From Parietaria judaica (lineage: Eukaryota > Streptophyta > Magnoliopsida > Rosales > Urticaceae), in contig OX940863.1 of assembly GCA_954871525.1 (NCBI GenBank), positions 5,866,001 through 5,930,000 on the forward strand: DNA of 64,000 nucleotides. Direction: 5' to 3'. The notes under the pieces are model-generated. The model was not told the origin of the DNA. It was given only the letters and a program-made list of their open reading frames with translations, and did not search any database. Made by a program: the position numbers and the translations under genes. Positions 21,564 to 34,866 of the stretch are shown here, piece after piece (within the stretch, counting starts at the first letter, position 1; the number at the start of each line of letters is the position of its first letter).

Positions 21564-24500
21564 ATGGGTCGTTCTCGCTTCCACTCCGCAGACGAAGACC
21601 CTTCTCAAAGGTCTCCACTTTTCTCCCAATCGTTTTCCAAATTCGCTCTTTCTTTTTTTTCCTTTTCTGGAATCATTTTCTGAATTTTATTTCGTTGTTC
21701 GCGATTCATTTCTTCAATACCAAGTCGAAAAATAGTTCAATTCTCTGGTTTATGTGAAAGGGGGGTATTCTGGTAATTTTAAGCCAAAATGTGGTACGCA
21801 GTACTGCAATTTTTCCCTTCAATTTCAGCTCTGCCTAGTCAGCAAAAGAAGTTAGAATCAGTTAAAATCTGTTAGATTCATGACTGATGATCATCATTAT
21901 GTATACATATATATGTATAAGCTGTAATGTGTACACAAATGAATGATAAGCATCAACAGATATTCACAGAATTCCTTCAGTTTTCTCTCTTGTGTTTCTG
22001 TTGAAAATGCCTAATCGGTTAATCTCAACTCTCTGAATCGTCATCATCGTTGTTACGTTGATTTAACCCGTGTTCTTGTACTAACGGTATCCACTTGGAT
22101 TCTCGACAGGTCGAGGAGAAAGAAAAATGCGTCCAGCGAGAATTCCGAATCTTCGAACACAGGTACTGCATTTTCGGATTCACCATCAAGATCCGTTCTT
22201 GAAAATCTTGAGGGAGTTGTTTGACGTTTTCGATGTCAGGTCAAGGGACTAGTGACGGGAAGGCGCTCTACCATTGTAATTACTGCAACAAGGACATCAC
22301 CGGGAAGATCCGGATAAAGTGCTGCATTTGCCCGGATTTCGACCTGTGCGTCGAGTGTTTCTCGGTCGGGGCAGAAATGCAACCGCATAAGGGCAACCAT
22401 TCTTATCGCGTTATGGTCAGTTCTCGCTTTCGACTTTCTTGCATGCGTGTATCGAGTCAACACGTGTTTCATGAAAAGTCAACAAAATCGTTTCTTGAAC
22501 TTTATGATTCCGTTGATTCGTTTGGCAGGATAATTTGTCTTTTCCCCTTATCTGCCCTGACTGGAATGCCGATGAGGAGATACTGCTTCTAGAGGTACTT
22601 TTCTTTTGTCACTTTTTTATCAAACGGGAATAAGGAAAATTATACACAAATCTGTTTTTCATATATATATACACACATACACGTTTTTTATGTTAGGGAA
22701 TCGAAATGTACGGGTTAGGAAACTGGACTGAAGTTGCTGAGCATGTCGGGACGAAGAGTAAAGAACAATGTATCAATCACTTTACCGAGATATACATGAA
22801 ATCCCCGAACTTTCCTCTTCCGGTAAGTTATGTCTGTCTTAGATAGTTGATACGATTTCTGTAGGAATTTCTCTGAAAAATTATTTTCCAGGACATGTCG
22901 CATGTCGTTGGGAAAAACAGAAAGGAGCTTCTTGCTATGGCCAAGGGGCAAAATGAGGACAAGAAAGGTATTTTATATTATTTAATATCCATGGTTTCCT
23001 CTTTAATAAACGTTTTTCCGATGTGATCAGCAATACGGTTTGGATTCATCTGAATCAGAATATTTTTAGTGTTATTTAGTTTGGTGTAAATCCGACTCAC
23101 AAAATTAGTTATAAATGTACGGCACACTGTTATAGCTTATGTGTGTTATTTTACGCCTATAATTGCTCATCCATCCGTAGAATACAATATTATAAGCCGT
23201 TTTTAGGGTGAGTTTTGCTCATAGGCTTATAATCAAGGCTTACTACACGATTTGCTCATTTACACGATTTCCTGAGTTTGCAGAGCTTAACGGGAAAGAA
23301 GAATCTCCGTTTTCTCCGAGAATCAAGTACGTTCTTCATATACCTTAACTCAACACTATCTCAATTAATTTAATTTTCATGTGTTTGTATTCTTTATTAT
23401 TTAGAGCTGAAGAGTTGCAGAAAAGCGGATCCTCGAGCCGTTTACTGTCTAGCTTAGCCGGTAAGTCAGATATACCTCGACTATTTGCTTCCATAGATTG
23501 TATTTGGTATTATGTTTATCTTACTTTAATACGCTTCAGATTGCGGCACAAATGCTGCTAATGTGAAGCTCGAAGGTAAATGACGCGTTAATTTCTTATA
23601 TATCTTTTTTTTCCCCTACAAATCCAAGTGCCCGTATCGGTTCATTATATCTATAAACTAAGAGAGAGAATTTTTCGCAGATCCTCCTCTAGAGAGACCA
23701 TTCAAGGGAAAAAAACCGGTCTCGAGCAACGACGGTCCTTCTTTGGTCGAGATGAGTGGTTATAATGCCAAAAGGAACGAATTTGATACTGAGTACGACA
23801 ACGATGCCGAGCAGCTTATAGCTGACATGGAATTCAAGGAGACCGACACTGCTGACGAGCGAGAGCTGAAGTTAAGAGTTCTGCGTATCTACTCAAAGAG
23901 GTTGGTCCCGAGACTCGATCCTCGTGTTAAAAAGAGAAACAAGAGAGAGCAATGTTGACCGGTTCTGTCTCTTGTTCTTTGATTGACAGACTCGACGAGA
24001 GACAGCGGCGCAAGGATTTCGTCGTGGACCGAAATATATTGTACACGAACACTTTCGAGAAGGACTTTTCAGCAGAAGAGAGAGCAATATGTCGTAGCTT
24101 CGACAAGTTCATGCGCTTTACCACCAAGGATAAGCACGAGGAGTTGATTTCCGCAGCCATTTCGGAGCATCGCACTCTGAAACGAATTCAAGAACTTAAG
24201 GTATAAACGAACACAACCAGTTTCACGGTTTCTTACCGTAAAACGTGAAAAATACTGAACGCCATTTGCTACACAGGAGGCCCAAAGTGCTGGTTGTCAT
24301 ACCCCGGCTTCCGCGGACAGATATCTCGAGCGGAAAAAGAGGAAAGAAGAAGACGAAGCTAATCGCAGAGGGAAGGAGAATGTGCCCACTGGTCCAAACG
24401 CAGAGTCGAAACCGGTCGATACAAGCTCCGGTGGTGATACGGGAAATGTGACCCTAAACGGGGCAGCTCTACTGTCGGAAGTGGTGAGTAATAGTCGATT

Positions 24501-24750
24501 CATTCTGCGATTTTCATACATCAATGTTTGGAAGCTGATTTTTAATGTCTCACAGGAAAAGCAGTTGTGCGCGGAGATCGGCTTTACGCCGGCGTATTAT
24601 CTGAAAATGCAAGAGATCATGTCGATCCAGATTTTCCGTAGAGTCATTAATAGGAAGTCTGATGCGCATCAGTTGTTCATCAAGTTAGAGCCTGCGAAGA
24701 TCGACGCGGTTTACGACATGCTCGTCAAGAAGGGAATTGCGCCGCCTTGA
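21564..24750 (+). CDS. ADA2B: Transcriptional adapter ADA2b
   Basis: Adapter of the GCN5/SAGA histone acetyltransferase module. Thirteen exons: 21564-21610, 22110-22162, 22240-22415, 22529-22594, 22697-22822, 22892-22967, 23284-23326, 23405-23460, 23540-23575, 23681-23900, 23990-24200, 24277-24483, 24556-24750; phases agree, 503 aa. It starts MGRSRFHSADEDPSQR, as ADA2 proteins do. A ZZ-type zinc finger spans about residues 41-90 (CNYCNKDITGKIRIKC, CPDFDLCVEC). A SANT domain follows at about 99-146 (YGLGNWTEVAEHVGTKSKEQ). The middle carries the ADA2-specific segments YDNDAEQLIADMEF and LRVLRIYSKRLDERQRRK. A SWIRM domain ends the protein (YDMLVKKGIAPP). The domain set is complete. Confidence 0.97.
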
Positions 24751-25709
24751 AGCCAGTATCGCCCCATTCAATTAAATTTCAAATTCTTTTAGTTGTATTT
24801 AGAACCAATATTTCTAAGAATGATTAAGATCGTAGTATTTTAGGGAAAATTCCAATGACAGAGGTCCATCCATTCTTTAAATTGTTCTAGAGCTTAACAA
24901 TTCTTTGATAAGATCCTAACACGTATTTTAACACCAAATCCAGTGAACAAGAATGTGACCAATGTGAATAATCTCTTTTTCTTTTTAAAATATTAAGATC
25001 GAAAAAAGAAAAAACAATCCCGACTTTTTAAATACAAAAAACAAGGTCAAACTCATCATATCTTTGTGACCAGGCAAGGAAAAACTTAAATATTCTTAAT
25101 GACATAATTAACCAAAAGATCCGTAATAACATACAAAAACAACAAAATTAAAGCGACTAAAGCCGCAAGACTAAATGGCCGCCTTGCCCTTTCCTATGAC
25201 GATAAGTGAACTAGGGTTCTCAGTAATGTGTAATCACATGAGGTTATAGAAATTACAGTAAAAATTTTCTTCTCAATTCAACACTATTGACCGAAAGATC
25301 CCTAATAACATACATAAACGTAAAGACACAAAAGGACTAAACGTCTTGCGTTTTTTTCTGACGGTAAGCAAACTCGGGCATTCACACATTTCGTTTAATT
25401 AACTCGAAACAGAATTGTAAGCTTTACAATTCATCTCAAAAAGTTAATGTGTAACTACTACACAAGGCTATGAAAAATTAGGAAAATACTAAAAATTGCA
25501 TGCACAACTTGACTAGTATAATTTCCTCAACTTGACTAGTTTTGAATCTAAAAAAAAAAAAGACCTATGAGATATTATATGTTCCTGTACACCACCATTT
25601 CTTTGATGTTAGGAAAACTCTTGGCATCAACAACCTCTGCATTCCCATGCCAAATGTGTTTGATTCTTCTTATCTACAAAAAAAACAATTGAACCCTATC
25701 TTCCAATGG
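24751..25709. other. Convergent intergenic region with a decayed duplication
   Basis: Holds the 3' UTRs of ADA2b and of the minus-strand BAH gene. A degenerate direct duplication is visible: segments from about 25105 and 25288 share CCNAAAGATCC(G/C)TAATAACATAC and continue with weak similarity for roughly 150 bp. No gene seen. Confidence 0.45.
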
Positions 25710-28700
25710 TCATGACCCGATACCGAAAATCGCATCCCCAATTTTGAGACGATGTACTGATGTGGCTATGTCATGTAAGCCTTGCACATCTTCATCGACG
25801 ATTTCAGACCGAGATATCTCTTTGATGGCGGTTGAAAGCTTCCGGGCGATGACGTGTTCGGGTAAATGGAAAAGTATGTCGGGCTTTGTCTTTATATCGA
25901 CCCACCTACTCCCAACCCAATCTCTCGAAGCCCTAATCATCTTTCTCTGGATGTTCAAACACCTCTCTTCACCTGCGACCAGAGAGTAAGGGACACCACA
26001 ATTGAGAAGACTTAATTGATAAATTAATAGAAATAGTTAACATATTGTGGAGAGTGTTCGCCTTGCTTCCAAAGGAAATACGCCTTCTTTTGTTTGGTTG
26101 ATCATAAAGAGTATTCGGGAATCTACGTTTCGGTAGAACATTGGCCTATATTTCACACTTGGTTTTGCTTTGGTTTCTATCAGTTAACCCCTTCTAAAAG
26201 TCTAATTTGCCCTTTACCCTATTCCTAATGGGATTTGACATATACTATATAAATTCTATTCGTAACTCACCTAGTGTAAGCCCTCAACAGATTATTCTCT
26301 GCGTGGTGTCTCAAGATACAGCTAGGTCGTATTAATGCAACTAAAACTATCATTTTTGATGTGTCGAAATAGTGGAACTCACCAGGAAAGTAAACTTGCA
26401 CGGAACCAGCTTCGGAAGCTTCGATTCCGGTAACAACACCTTCCCACCAACCATCACTCCACCACACATCCACTGGTGTTCCTATCTCAATGCTAAAAGC
26501 AGTTGAGTCGTTTGGAGGGCGTGGCCGCACTGTCAGGCGCCCCGAGCATCTAATCCCGAGTTTGTCAGAAGCGGCCACTTTATACGCCGGTATCAACTCC
26601 TAAATTTTAGAAACATGAAAAAGATCAATTTATTTTGCCGGATAATTCCAACTACGAAGCGTGTGCATACCATCGTTCAGGATACCGTTAGTTTTTAACG
26701 GAAATTGTACTTATGTGGTGAAGTTCCTTTGAATGAAGCCAAATTGAGACAGTCATATAAAGCTGACTTTAGAGAGATAAAACTATAAAGTCGGGGTGTG
26801 CTATAGTCATTTTATAAAATGAAGATCCTTCAAAATTAGTATACTCAGCAGCCCCTTCAATGAAGCACGCAGAAAAAAAAATAAAAAAATAAAGTGATCA
26901 ATATGTGCCTACCCACAACAAACAATTCATTGAAGTTCGTCATATTCGAAAAATTAGACTCCAAATACTTAATTCATACCTCCAAATTTCCGAACCCATC
27001 GGCATCCTCCACGTCATCGTAACGAACTTTTACAAAATTCTGAGACATCCCCACAATCTTGCACTGAAACCAGCAACCTCGGACGCCGCTGTCTTGACAC
27101 AGAACCTCTATCATATTCCCAACCTTTAACACTGCTTCACGAGGTTTACTGTCCCTTGCTTTACTTCCCAAAGTAAATTTCAACTTAGGGTATACAGATT
27201 CCGGTTTTGTCGTTTCCATATCAGAGTTTCGGTGCCTCTTATAACCGACTCTCAAGGAGTTATTATTGCCCTCGTCGTCCTTCTTGCCTCTATGCTTAGA
27301 GACGAAATCAGCGTCTAAAGAGGCAAGAATCGCTTGGTTAGCGTAGCCACGTAGTTTGGCCAGAGTGAAGGGCTTGACTTTACGGTTCTTAAACTGCCTG
27401 AAGCAAATGTGGATTCCCGAAGTTAAGTTTTGTGCAACGCATATGTCGTAATGTTTAGGGCTCAGAACTGTTGCATGGCCGTTTACACACTCGGCGCTTA
27501 TCACTTGCACGTGAGGTGTGATGAGAATTTCATTGGGAAGTGGATTTAACTGAGGAAATTCATCTTTCATGTCCTGACCGTGGTAAAACCACCGCACTTT
27601 CACCCTTTTCTGCCCTTTTTTGTCTTCGTACAGGTCTTCCAAGTAACCAAGGTTTTCGTGATCATCCAAAGCCATCACAAGCACAAATGAATGAACCTGA
27701 TCACCATAAGAAAGTACAGAAAGAAAATGAAAGGTCAATATGACGTGTGATACACATACACTTGTATATACTGTTTGGAGTTCGTGAGCTGAATCTGTTA
27801 CGCTTGACCCGACTCGTTCAATTGATATTTTGGGGGCTTTAAGGTAAAAGCGTAGGATCGGATTATGGGCTTTATAGTAGTTTTTATGTTAGGGTTAATT
27901 ATAATCTAGCCTCCCTTTCATTCCACACTCTCGTTTTCTCTTTTCTGTTGTAACATTTTTCGTTAATACATAGTGAAATTCTTCTCTTCTGCCTATGGTT
28001 TTCTTACCAAAATCGGCTTTCCTCATCAAATTCCTGCGTCCATTTACCTTTACATTGTTGCCATTTTGTTTTTGATTTATAACTTACACACATACACAAG
28101 CGCGCGCGCACACATATATATACATGTATATAATTATCCTATAAGAATTGGGAGAAAGGCTAGTGCTCACTGTTATTGTGACATCGTCTCTACAGAAGGC
28201 TGGGTAGTGCTTCAGCTGTTTGGAACACATCCATGCCTCACCAGACCATTCAATTTCCGAAGATAGGACTTTCAACTTTTTTGATCCCTGGAAAACAGGA
28301 TTTAGAAAATCTAGTGTTACAAGAAAGAAAGAAAAGGAAAAAACAGTCAAAACAATAAACAAATATGAAATACCATATGCTCAGGCAAGAAATTTTGGCG
28401 AGCACTGGATCCGGAAGAAATCGGGGAGTTGTTTGTAGGTGCACCTATCATCACATCAGCAATTACAAAACTAGGAGTATTGTCAAAGCAAATTAATATA
28501 AAGACGCCAAAAACTGGACAAAAAAAAAAACAAAGAAATTAAAAAGTGTATCAAAAACCGAAACAAAATTAAGTTTCAAGCACACATATTTACATGTCTC
28601 TTAATCTGTATCAGTCAGAAGCCACATTTTGGGTGACAAATATTCCAATTATGCCAGCTCATGATTACTATAGTTTTGAAGTAACTTCAATTCCGGAGAT

Positions 28701-30074
28701 TATTCAGAAAAAAGTCCCATATGACTCATAGGATAACGCTACTTATAAGAAATAAAGCTTATAATATACAAATTAAAACTCTAATCTCTAATAAATAAGA
28801 ATGGTCTTCAAATAAAATCATATAGGATATAGTGAAAATAGATAAAATCTCACTTTCGGGTTTGGCAAATTGAACAGAACATTTAATAGCATAAGAACCA
28901 CACAAAAAATTGAACAGGATTTCTAATTTCAAAAAAGAAAAGTTGTTAATGCAAGATACACGAAAAGGAAGGTGTATATTAATGAACAATAATTAACACA
29001 TAAGACATACCCAATGATCGGATCTTCTAACCCTATTTTATGACTCAGGCAGCTCTTTCTGTCCCTCAATCTATCAATCTATCTATTTATGTACATCTAT
29101 TATTTGCTCTATCAATCTATATAGACAGACTGGAACATAGTTAGTGACATTTTTAAGCATTGAAAAGGAAAGGGTGCATAATATTCAAAAAGTAAAGTTA
29201 GTAGTTAATGCTTCAAGAATAATGATATGAGAAGACACTTGAATATGTTTCATTCTTAAAAAGAGACCAAACATAATCTGCATTAGATGTCTTTCTTATA
29301 ATTTAATTCTTTCTTCTAAAAAGCAAGAAATTGACTCAAGAGCCTATAAGATCTATTCCCATGATCGCAAGCTATATCGCAAACTCCCCACAAAAAATGT
29401 TGCAGCTGAAGTTGAAACAACTATAGTAACAGTTTAAATACAGAGTTCACGGTCATGCATTACAGCAAAGGAAAAGTTAGAGAACAAAACTTAATGTAAG
29501 TTTTCAGCTTAAATTTTCATCTACATTAAGAACAGTCACGATTGTGCATAAAATTCTTACTCCCGAAACAGCTCGCTCACTATCCTATTTCCTTTAGGAG
29601 ATTTCACATCTAGAAACTACACATACACAATGTATCATAATATATAACTACTCTAACTGCTTAAGATAGTTCTACACAATGCACAACAGACAAACAACTC
29701 ACTGCACTAAAACAAGATTCACAACTCAAACATCAGTAGCAAAATCGAATAGTTGTAGTGTACAGACGTGATGCGAACGTACTTGAAAGTGCTGTGTAAT
29801 TCTGCCCTGAAACCAATGATGTGAGCCACTCTACAACTTCCCTTCTCGCTCGCCATTTGGTGGAGCCATTCACGGATCCTTCGGACCCGTACGCCCCCAA
29901 AAAGTCGTCGGAAACGACGTACATCATGTGCCTGATGCTTCTCTCAGTCCCTACAACAGCAAGAACTAAATCCCCAGATGATTCCTTCAGAAAATAATGC
30001 ACCACACGCCTACCGCGCTCGTGGCAGAGTATATGCTCTTCCCAGGCCACAAAAGCATGATCATCACCAGACAT
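25710..30074 (-). CDS. BAH and Agenet domain chromatin-reader-like protein
   Basis: Six exons on the minus strand: 30074-29783, 28444-28374, 28287-28171, 27696-26980, 26599-26383, 25972-25710; phases agree, 558 aa. The N-terminal exon starts MSGDDHAFVAWEEHILCHERG and contains VVGTERSIRHM, conserved in plant BAH proteins. A BAH domain follows (HYPAFCRDDVTITVHSFVLV, LGYLEDLYEDKKG, VRWFYHG, SAECVNGHATVLSPKHYDI), roughly residues 135-260. Two Agenet/Tudor-like modules lie at about 360-410 (VGNMIEVLCQDSGVRGCWF) and 430-475 (IGTPVDVWWSDGWWEGVVTG), then a tail with NIQRKMIRASRDWV. Such proteins bind modified histones, but the ligand cannot be read from this sequence. Arabidopsis has similar BAH-Agenet proteins (for example At1g68580, from memory). 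Confidence 0.9.
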
Positions 30075-31423
30075 TTTGACGACAGAAAATCCGTATTATC
30101 ACATCACCAGAGAATTCCCAATTGCCAAAACACTAAGAAAATGCTTCACGGCAATGGCTCTCCTAGTGCTCAAAACCTTCTGAACAACATGGCCGCGAAT
30201 GTTTGCTTCATTGGACATGGAAATGGAATCTGAAAGGAGTATTTGATATCAAGAAAAGCTACGAAAAAGATGGAGAAAGATGTCGCTCTGTGGCGAAAAG
30301 CCGCCAAACAAGTGAATCTCGAGAGAAATAAGGAAAAAGCGAAAACTATTTGGCGAAGAGAAACAGAAGACTCTGCTAGGGTTTCGAAAAACAACACCGA
30401 CGCAGAAAAAGGAATAGCGAAAGAACAGAGAGATGATCCGAAGAGCCTAAAGGGCCATGGAATTACATTGAAAGCTCATCGACCTTTCGCAAGATTGTCG
30501 CAACGGAATCAGAGGAGTTCAGGGTTCAAGAGCTGAGAAACCGAACGATTTTTGCCTCGCCGGAGAGAGAAACAGTACAACGGTGTCAAATTGAGCATCC
30601 AGTCGGAGAGTCATCGGAGGAATCCCAGAGGAGAAGCTTTCCGCGGCGAGTCATGGCTGTCCATGGCGATGAAGCGGAGAGAGAGAGAGAGAGAAAAAAA
30701 TCGCCCGGTCGGAGACGGAGGAGTCGTTGTCGCCGAGAGAGAGAGGCCAATGACATCAGGTGTGAGTGACGGAAGAGAGTGGCAGAGGTTGAATTTCCCC
30801 ATTTATACGAGGGTATTTTTGTACGTGGAAACAAATTTTTTTTTTTGGTTGCAAAGGTCGTCGGAGGGGGCTCTAATGGACACGTGGCGGATGAGAACGT
30901 TTCTCCAATACGCAGAATACAGTGTCGTTTGAACTATCCATTTCTCTGTTCCCATTTTGTTTTTGTCGTTTTATGAAACTGGGTAGCAAACTTCCCCAAA
31001 CGACATCATTGACTCTAAAGTTGGGGCTTGATTTTCTTCCTCTCCCTCCTCGACTCAGCTCAGCTCAGCTCACCGCCTCTCTCCCTCATCGACTCAGACG
31101 AGCTCGTGTTTTGCCTTCCTCCTCCATTGAAGGCTTGTGAAACCTTGATCTTGTGAGCAATCCAGGTTTCGCACTGATGTTTTGGTCTTGAGGCTGTGTG
31201 ATTTCATGCTTTTCGTTCTTTTCGATTTCGAATGAGAATTGTGTATTTTGGATGAGGAATTTAGGTCAAGGTTCCAATTTGGGATTGTGAAAATGGTCGA
31301 ATTTATCTGAAGCGAGATTCCGTGCCGTTTCTTGTTGTCCAGTTCGAAAACAATAATCTGATTCTGTTTTTTCTATTACAGAGCTCGGATTGCTGAAACA
31401 AAATACAATATAAAAGGGTTAGA
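30075..31423. other. Divergent promoter region
   Basis: Separates the BAH gene (-) from the small membrane-protein gene (+). Contains a short GA microsatellite (30678-30697), a CTCAG repeat (31054-31070), and probably a 5' UTR intron for the downstream gene (donor near 31153, acceptor TTACAG at 31380). Frames at 30243-30536 and 30552-30932 are basic, low-complexity and probably chance. Confidence 0.45.
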
Positions 31424-31738
31424 ATGGAATATCGGGGCGAAGAAGAAGAGAATCAACGAGCGACGGGTTCCCAGGACGTGGCGCTCGGGTGGGGAGGTAA
31501 GCTGGAAGAGCAGTACCGGAGTATGAAGGAAAATGCGGTGAATTACCCTTATGTCTGGGGTTCGTACATCGTCGTGTACGGCGGTTTCGGCCTCTGGTTG
31601 ACCTATCGTTGGAGGAAGCTTCGTAAGACCGAGGACAGAGTTCGCACGCTTCAGGCAAGACTACGCAAGCTTGTCGAGATTGAAGAAGCTTCGAGCGCTC
31701 GCAAACCGATTGAGAAGGCGGATAAAGCATCAAAGTGA
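31424..31738 (+). CDS. Small single-pass membrane protein, conserved in plants
   Basis: Single coding exon, 104 aa. The N-terminal 35 residues are acidic and hydrophilic; one membrane helix lies around residues 45-62 (SYIVVYGGFGLWLTYRWRK), followed by a basic helical tail (LQARLRKLVEIEEASSARK) that may form a short coiled coil. The positively charged end just after the helix suggests a defined topology. I recall very similar uncharacterised proteins in other plants but no experimental role. An upstream non-coding exon is likely. Confidence 0.75.
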   Translation: MEYRGEEEENQRATGSQDVALGWGGKLEEQYRSMKENAVNYPYVWGSYIVVYGGFGLWLTYRWRKLRKTEDRVRTLQARLRKLVEIEEASSARKPIEKADKASK

Positions 31739-32599
31739 TGCCGTTGAGGTGCCAATTCAGCTCAATCTCTCGGCGTCTCGAGGAATTGCTCGGTGAGGAA
31801 ATTTCCTGGAGCCGAATACTATACATTTGAGAAATTTTTGTTTAGATTTGCGGTTTCGAACATTAGAGTTGGCAACGTTGGTTTTGCCCGTAGTTTTATC
31901 TGATTGATGAAATCTTTTGGGATCAAAAGTTTTTCTCATTGAAGTGTTCACATAATATAATAATAAAGTAAAGGCAATCAATTTGGAGGTCCTCAAATTT
32001 GTACGATTATTTGGTCTTTCACGTTGTAAAATGACCACATGACATAGCTAACTTTGTAATTTTGTTCATCGTGGCCGTTTTGTTAAAATTCTGTTAATTT
32101 TAACAGTTATTTTTTAAGCGAGGCACGAAACTTTAGGCTTAATATAGGTTTTTAGGACTTGCGGGTCAAAATTTTACTTGCCCTTAAAAACTAAGAGAAT
32201 TTTCGACGAAGGATTAAATAAGGACAAAAATGCAAAATCAAACGTGTTAATGTGGTTATTTTTCATGGTGATGGAGTAAATAAGGACAAAAGGACAAAAT
32301 TTAAGGTCTCTAAAATTATTACCCGTGAAGTAAATATGTGGTTGAAGATTGCCCTACCGTCATTTACCTACCTATCAATACAAATTTTCGCTTAATGATG
32401 TCGTTTTGTAGAATTGTGTCACCCATATCATATATAGCGTTATTGAGTTGGGTCAATTTTGCCCTTTTGATTCGGCTAACAGACGTCAGAAAGATAAGGC
32501 CAACCAGAGCCACACGTTTTTATAAACTTCACATTGTTATAAGCTCCATACTAAAGTACCATATTCTACTTCTCTTTTCTCTCTATCTTCATTTCAAAC
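31739..32599. other. Intergenic region
   Basis: AT-rich, with AAATAAGGACAAAA occurring twice (32217 and 32278). Includes the 3' UTR of the preceding gene and the promoter of the plastid protein gene. The frame 32338-32889 is a shadow. Nothing else supported. Confidence 0.4.
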
Positions 32600-33151
32600 A
32601 TGAAGATGTTTACCTTGAGATCCCAATTGCACGTCCTAAACCTGACCAATCCCAGTTCAATAAATCCCTCACTCACTCCAAATCCAAAATCATACCAGAA
32701 AACCCTCCCAAATTCTCCCAGAAAAGCCATCACAGTTCAAAAGCAAACCACCTTGTCACTCCGAAGAGCTACGCCATTGAAACTTCAAGAGCCCCAGAGC
32801 TCCAAAACCGACAAGCCGGGGGAATTATCGAGGCGTTTGGTCGTGGGAGCGGTCTCAGCGGGGCTCGTCATGTTCCTGATGGGTCTTAACGACGACAAGG
32901 CATTGGCGTTCGGGCCCGAAGGGCCATTGATGGAGGAGTTCTGGGACAACGTGAGACGATACGCGTTATACGCTCTGACTGTGAGCACGGGCGCTTTGTA
33001 CGCCGTATTCGAGCCCCTTTACGGGCTGCTGAAGAATCCCATATCTGCGATTCTGGTGTTGGTCATTTTGGCAGGAGGAGTCTACATTGTTTCGCAGGTG
33101 GTCTCTGCCATGGTGGGCGTCACGGATTTTTCTTACCAGTATTATTACTAG
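32600..33151 (+). CDS. Plastid-targeted Ycf33/DUF751-like membrane protein
   Basis: Single exon, 183 aa. The first 60 or so residues are rich in Ser, Thr, Pro and Lys/Arg with few acidic residues, as in chloroplast transit peptides. Then come one hydrophobic stretch (VVGAVSAGLVMFLMGL), a polar segment GPEGPLMEEFWDNVRRYA, and two further membrane helices (LTVSTGALYAVFEPLYGLL and ISAILVLVILAGGVYIVSQV). The FWDN..RY motif followed by paired helices resembles Ycf33 (DUF751), a plastid or cyanobacterial membrane protein of unknown role. The family assignment is from memory and moderate; thylakoid or envelope localisation is inferred. Confidence 0.7.
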   Translation: MKMFTLRSQLHVLNLTNPSSINPSLTPNPKSYQKTLPNSPRKAITVQKQTTLSLRRATPLKLQEPQSSKTDKPGELSRRLVVGAVSAGLVMFLMGLNDDKALAFGPEGPLMEEFWDNVRRYALYALTVSTGALYAVFEPLYGLLKNPISAILVLVILAGGVYIVSQVVSAMVGVTDFSYQYYY

Positions 33152-33750
33152 CCGGCTTTGCTCAGGGACTTCAATCTGTTCCGCAGATTCATCTCTTTGG
33201 GTTGAATTTTTGTTTTTCAATTTTGCCATCGCTATGTCAGCACAAAAGCACGTTGAGAATATTCAAGAGCTAGTTCAGCTTTTCTTCTTGATCTTTACAG
33301 GGTTCTTCTCTGTTACATATACTCTTAGTTATTATCCTTATACAATACAGACCATAGACCTATCAATGTATATTAATATTACTATATAAATAAATATTTT
33401 AAATTTTAGTAGAAGATAGTTTTTATTTTTTATTTTTTTAAGATAGTACTGGTTAAGTACCCCGTTTACGTTTTATGTGGCTCCATTAGTTGCCCCGAGT
33501 GTTCAAATTGGGTATGGACGTAACATTTAGTACTTAAGCCGTGATAAACAAACACCGGGACGCCACATGCATCTCTACATTTTAGATATAAATTTATGAA
33601 AATTCCATGGAATCCCAATTGCAAGCTATATTTTTTCTTTATGATTATCCTTGAGCAGAATCAAACAATAAAATGTCCTACATTTGAGAAATTTTGCACT
33701 ATTTTTTATTTCATTGTATAATATAAATAAATATAGACTTGCAAGTAGTT
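33152..33750. other. Convergent intergenic region
   Basis: Contains 3' UTRs of the plastid protein gene and the TPD1-like gene. AT-rich, no other feature seen. Confidence 0.45.
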
Positions 33751-34827
33751 TTAGCAAGCTACAGAAGACACAGAGAGCGGGTAGCTGAAGGTATTGGCGT
33801 ACTGGAATGAGAGTATCTCGCCCGGGCCGAGAGGCTCTCCGTCGTTGACTAAGCAATCATCGTAGTCAACTCGCCGGAAGATGTGAGGGTTGACCAGCCG
33901 GACCGAGCTGAACCAGCCACACGTCACGTGGATGTCGCCGATGTGACAGTCGGAGACGCACTTGTTGAGGATCTGCACTGTGAATGACGGGATCCCGTCG
34001 GGGGTCAGCCCCGCGGAACCTTGGAAGATCGACATGTCATTTCTTGAGCACATCGTCGTCCCGATTCGGTTCACAAAGTCGCTTCCTGTTAACAAAAAAT
34101 GACAAATTCAAACAACAAATGAACGGAATAAGAGAATATTAAAGAAAATGTCCATTTGTTTCCAAAAGAATGCCAGAAAAACGGAAACATTTCAAGTTTA
34201 TCTATTGTTCATTGTCGTTTTTCAGAATAAAACGATGTCTTCTAAACACTATATTATGTCGTTTGCTGAAGTATCAGGAAGGATCTTCCTGTTGTTAGTC
34301 ACAAAAATACATATGTTTATCATTTAACGCAGTTTAGTCTATATTAATTTTAACGGAAAAAATACATATATTGTCGTATCAGGACGTTTATGTTGATTTT
34401 TGATGGTAAACTTGCTTATATTACATAAAAGAATCACATTACCCAAATTCTCACGTATCAATTTAACCTCCAAAATTCCAAATTGAAATTTAGGGGCTTA
34501 TCTGCCCCCACTCAATGAAAACATATGTATTTTTACAGTAAATAATAATAATAATAATAATTATTATTATTATTATTATTATAATAACATATGAAGACTG
34601 AAATCCACTAAGTGATAAAACATGTGTACTTTTCACCGCCAATTACAAAATTTACCAGGTGAGAGCAGTAACTTCCTGGCCAAGGCAGTGCTTTCATTGG
34701 AAACGACCGATCTCTCATCAACTTCATTTGCACTTCCAATTTGAAACACAAATACCCCTGTCACTACTACAACATATATTTTTACTTATATATATATATA
34801 TATTGAGCTAGAAGTTGAAGATAGATA

Positions 34828-34866
<39 letters not shown>

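Noticed and set aside
30243..30932. Two adjacent plus-strand frames in the divergent promoter
   Set aside because: Basic low-complexity peptides with no recognisable motif, located where 5' UTRs of both flanking genes should be.
32338..32889. 183-codon frame upstream of and overlapping the plastid protein
   Set aside because: It is in another frame, and the hydrophobic helices and transit peptide belong to the frame starting at 32600.
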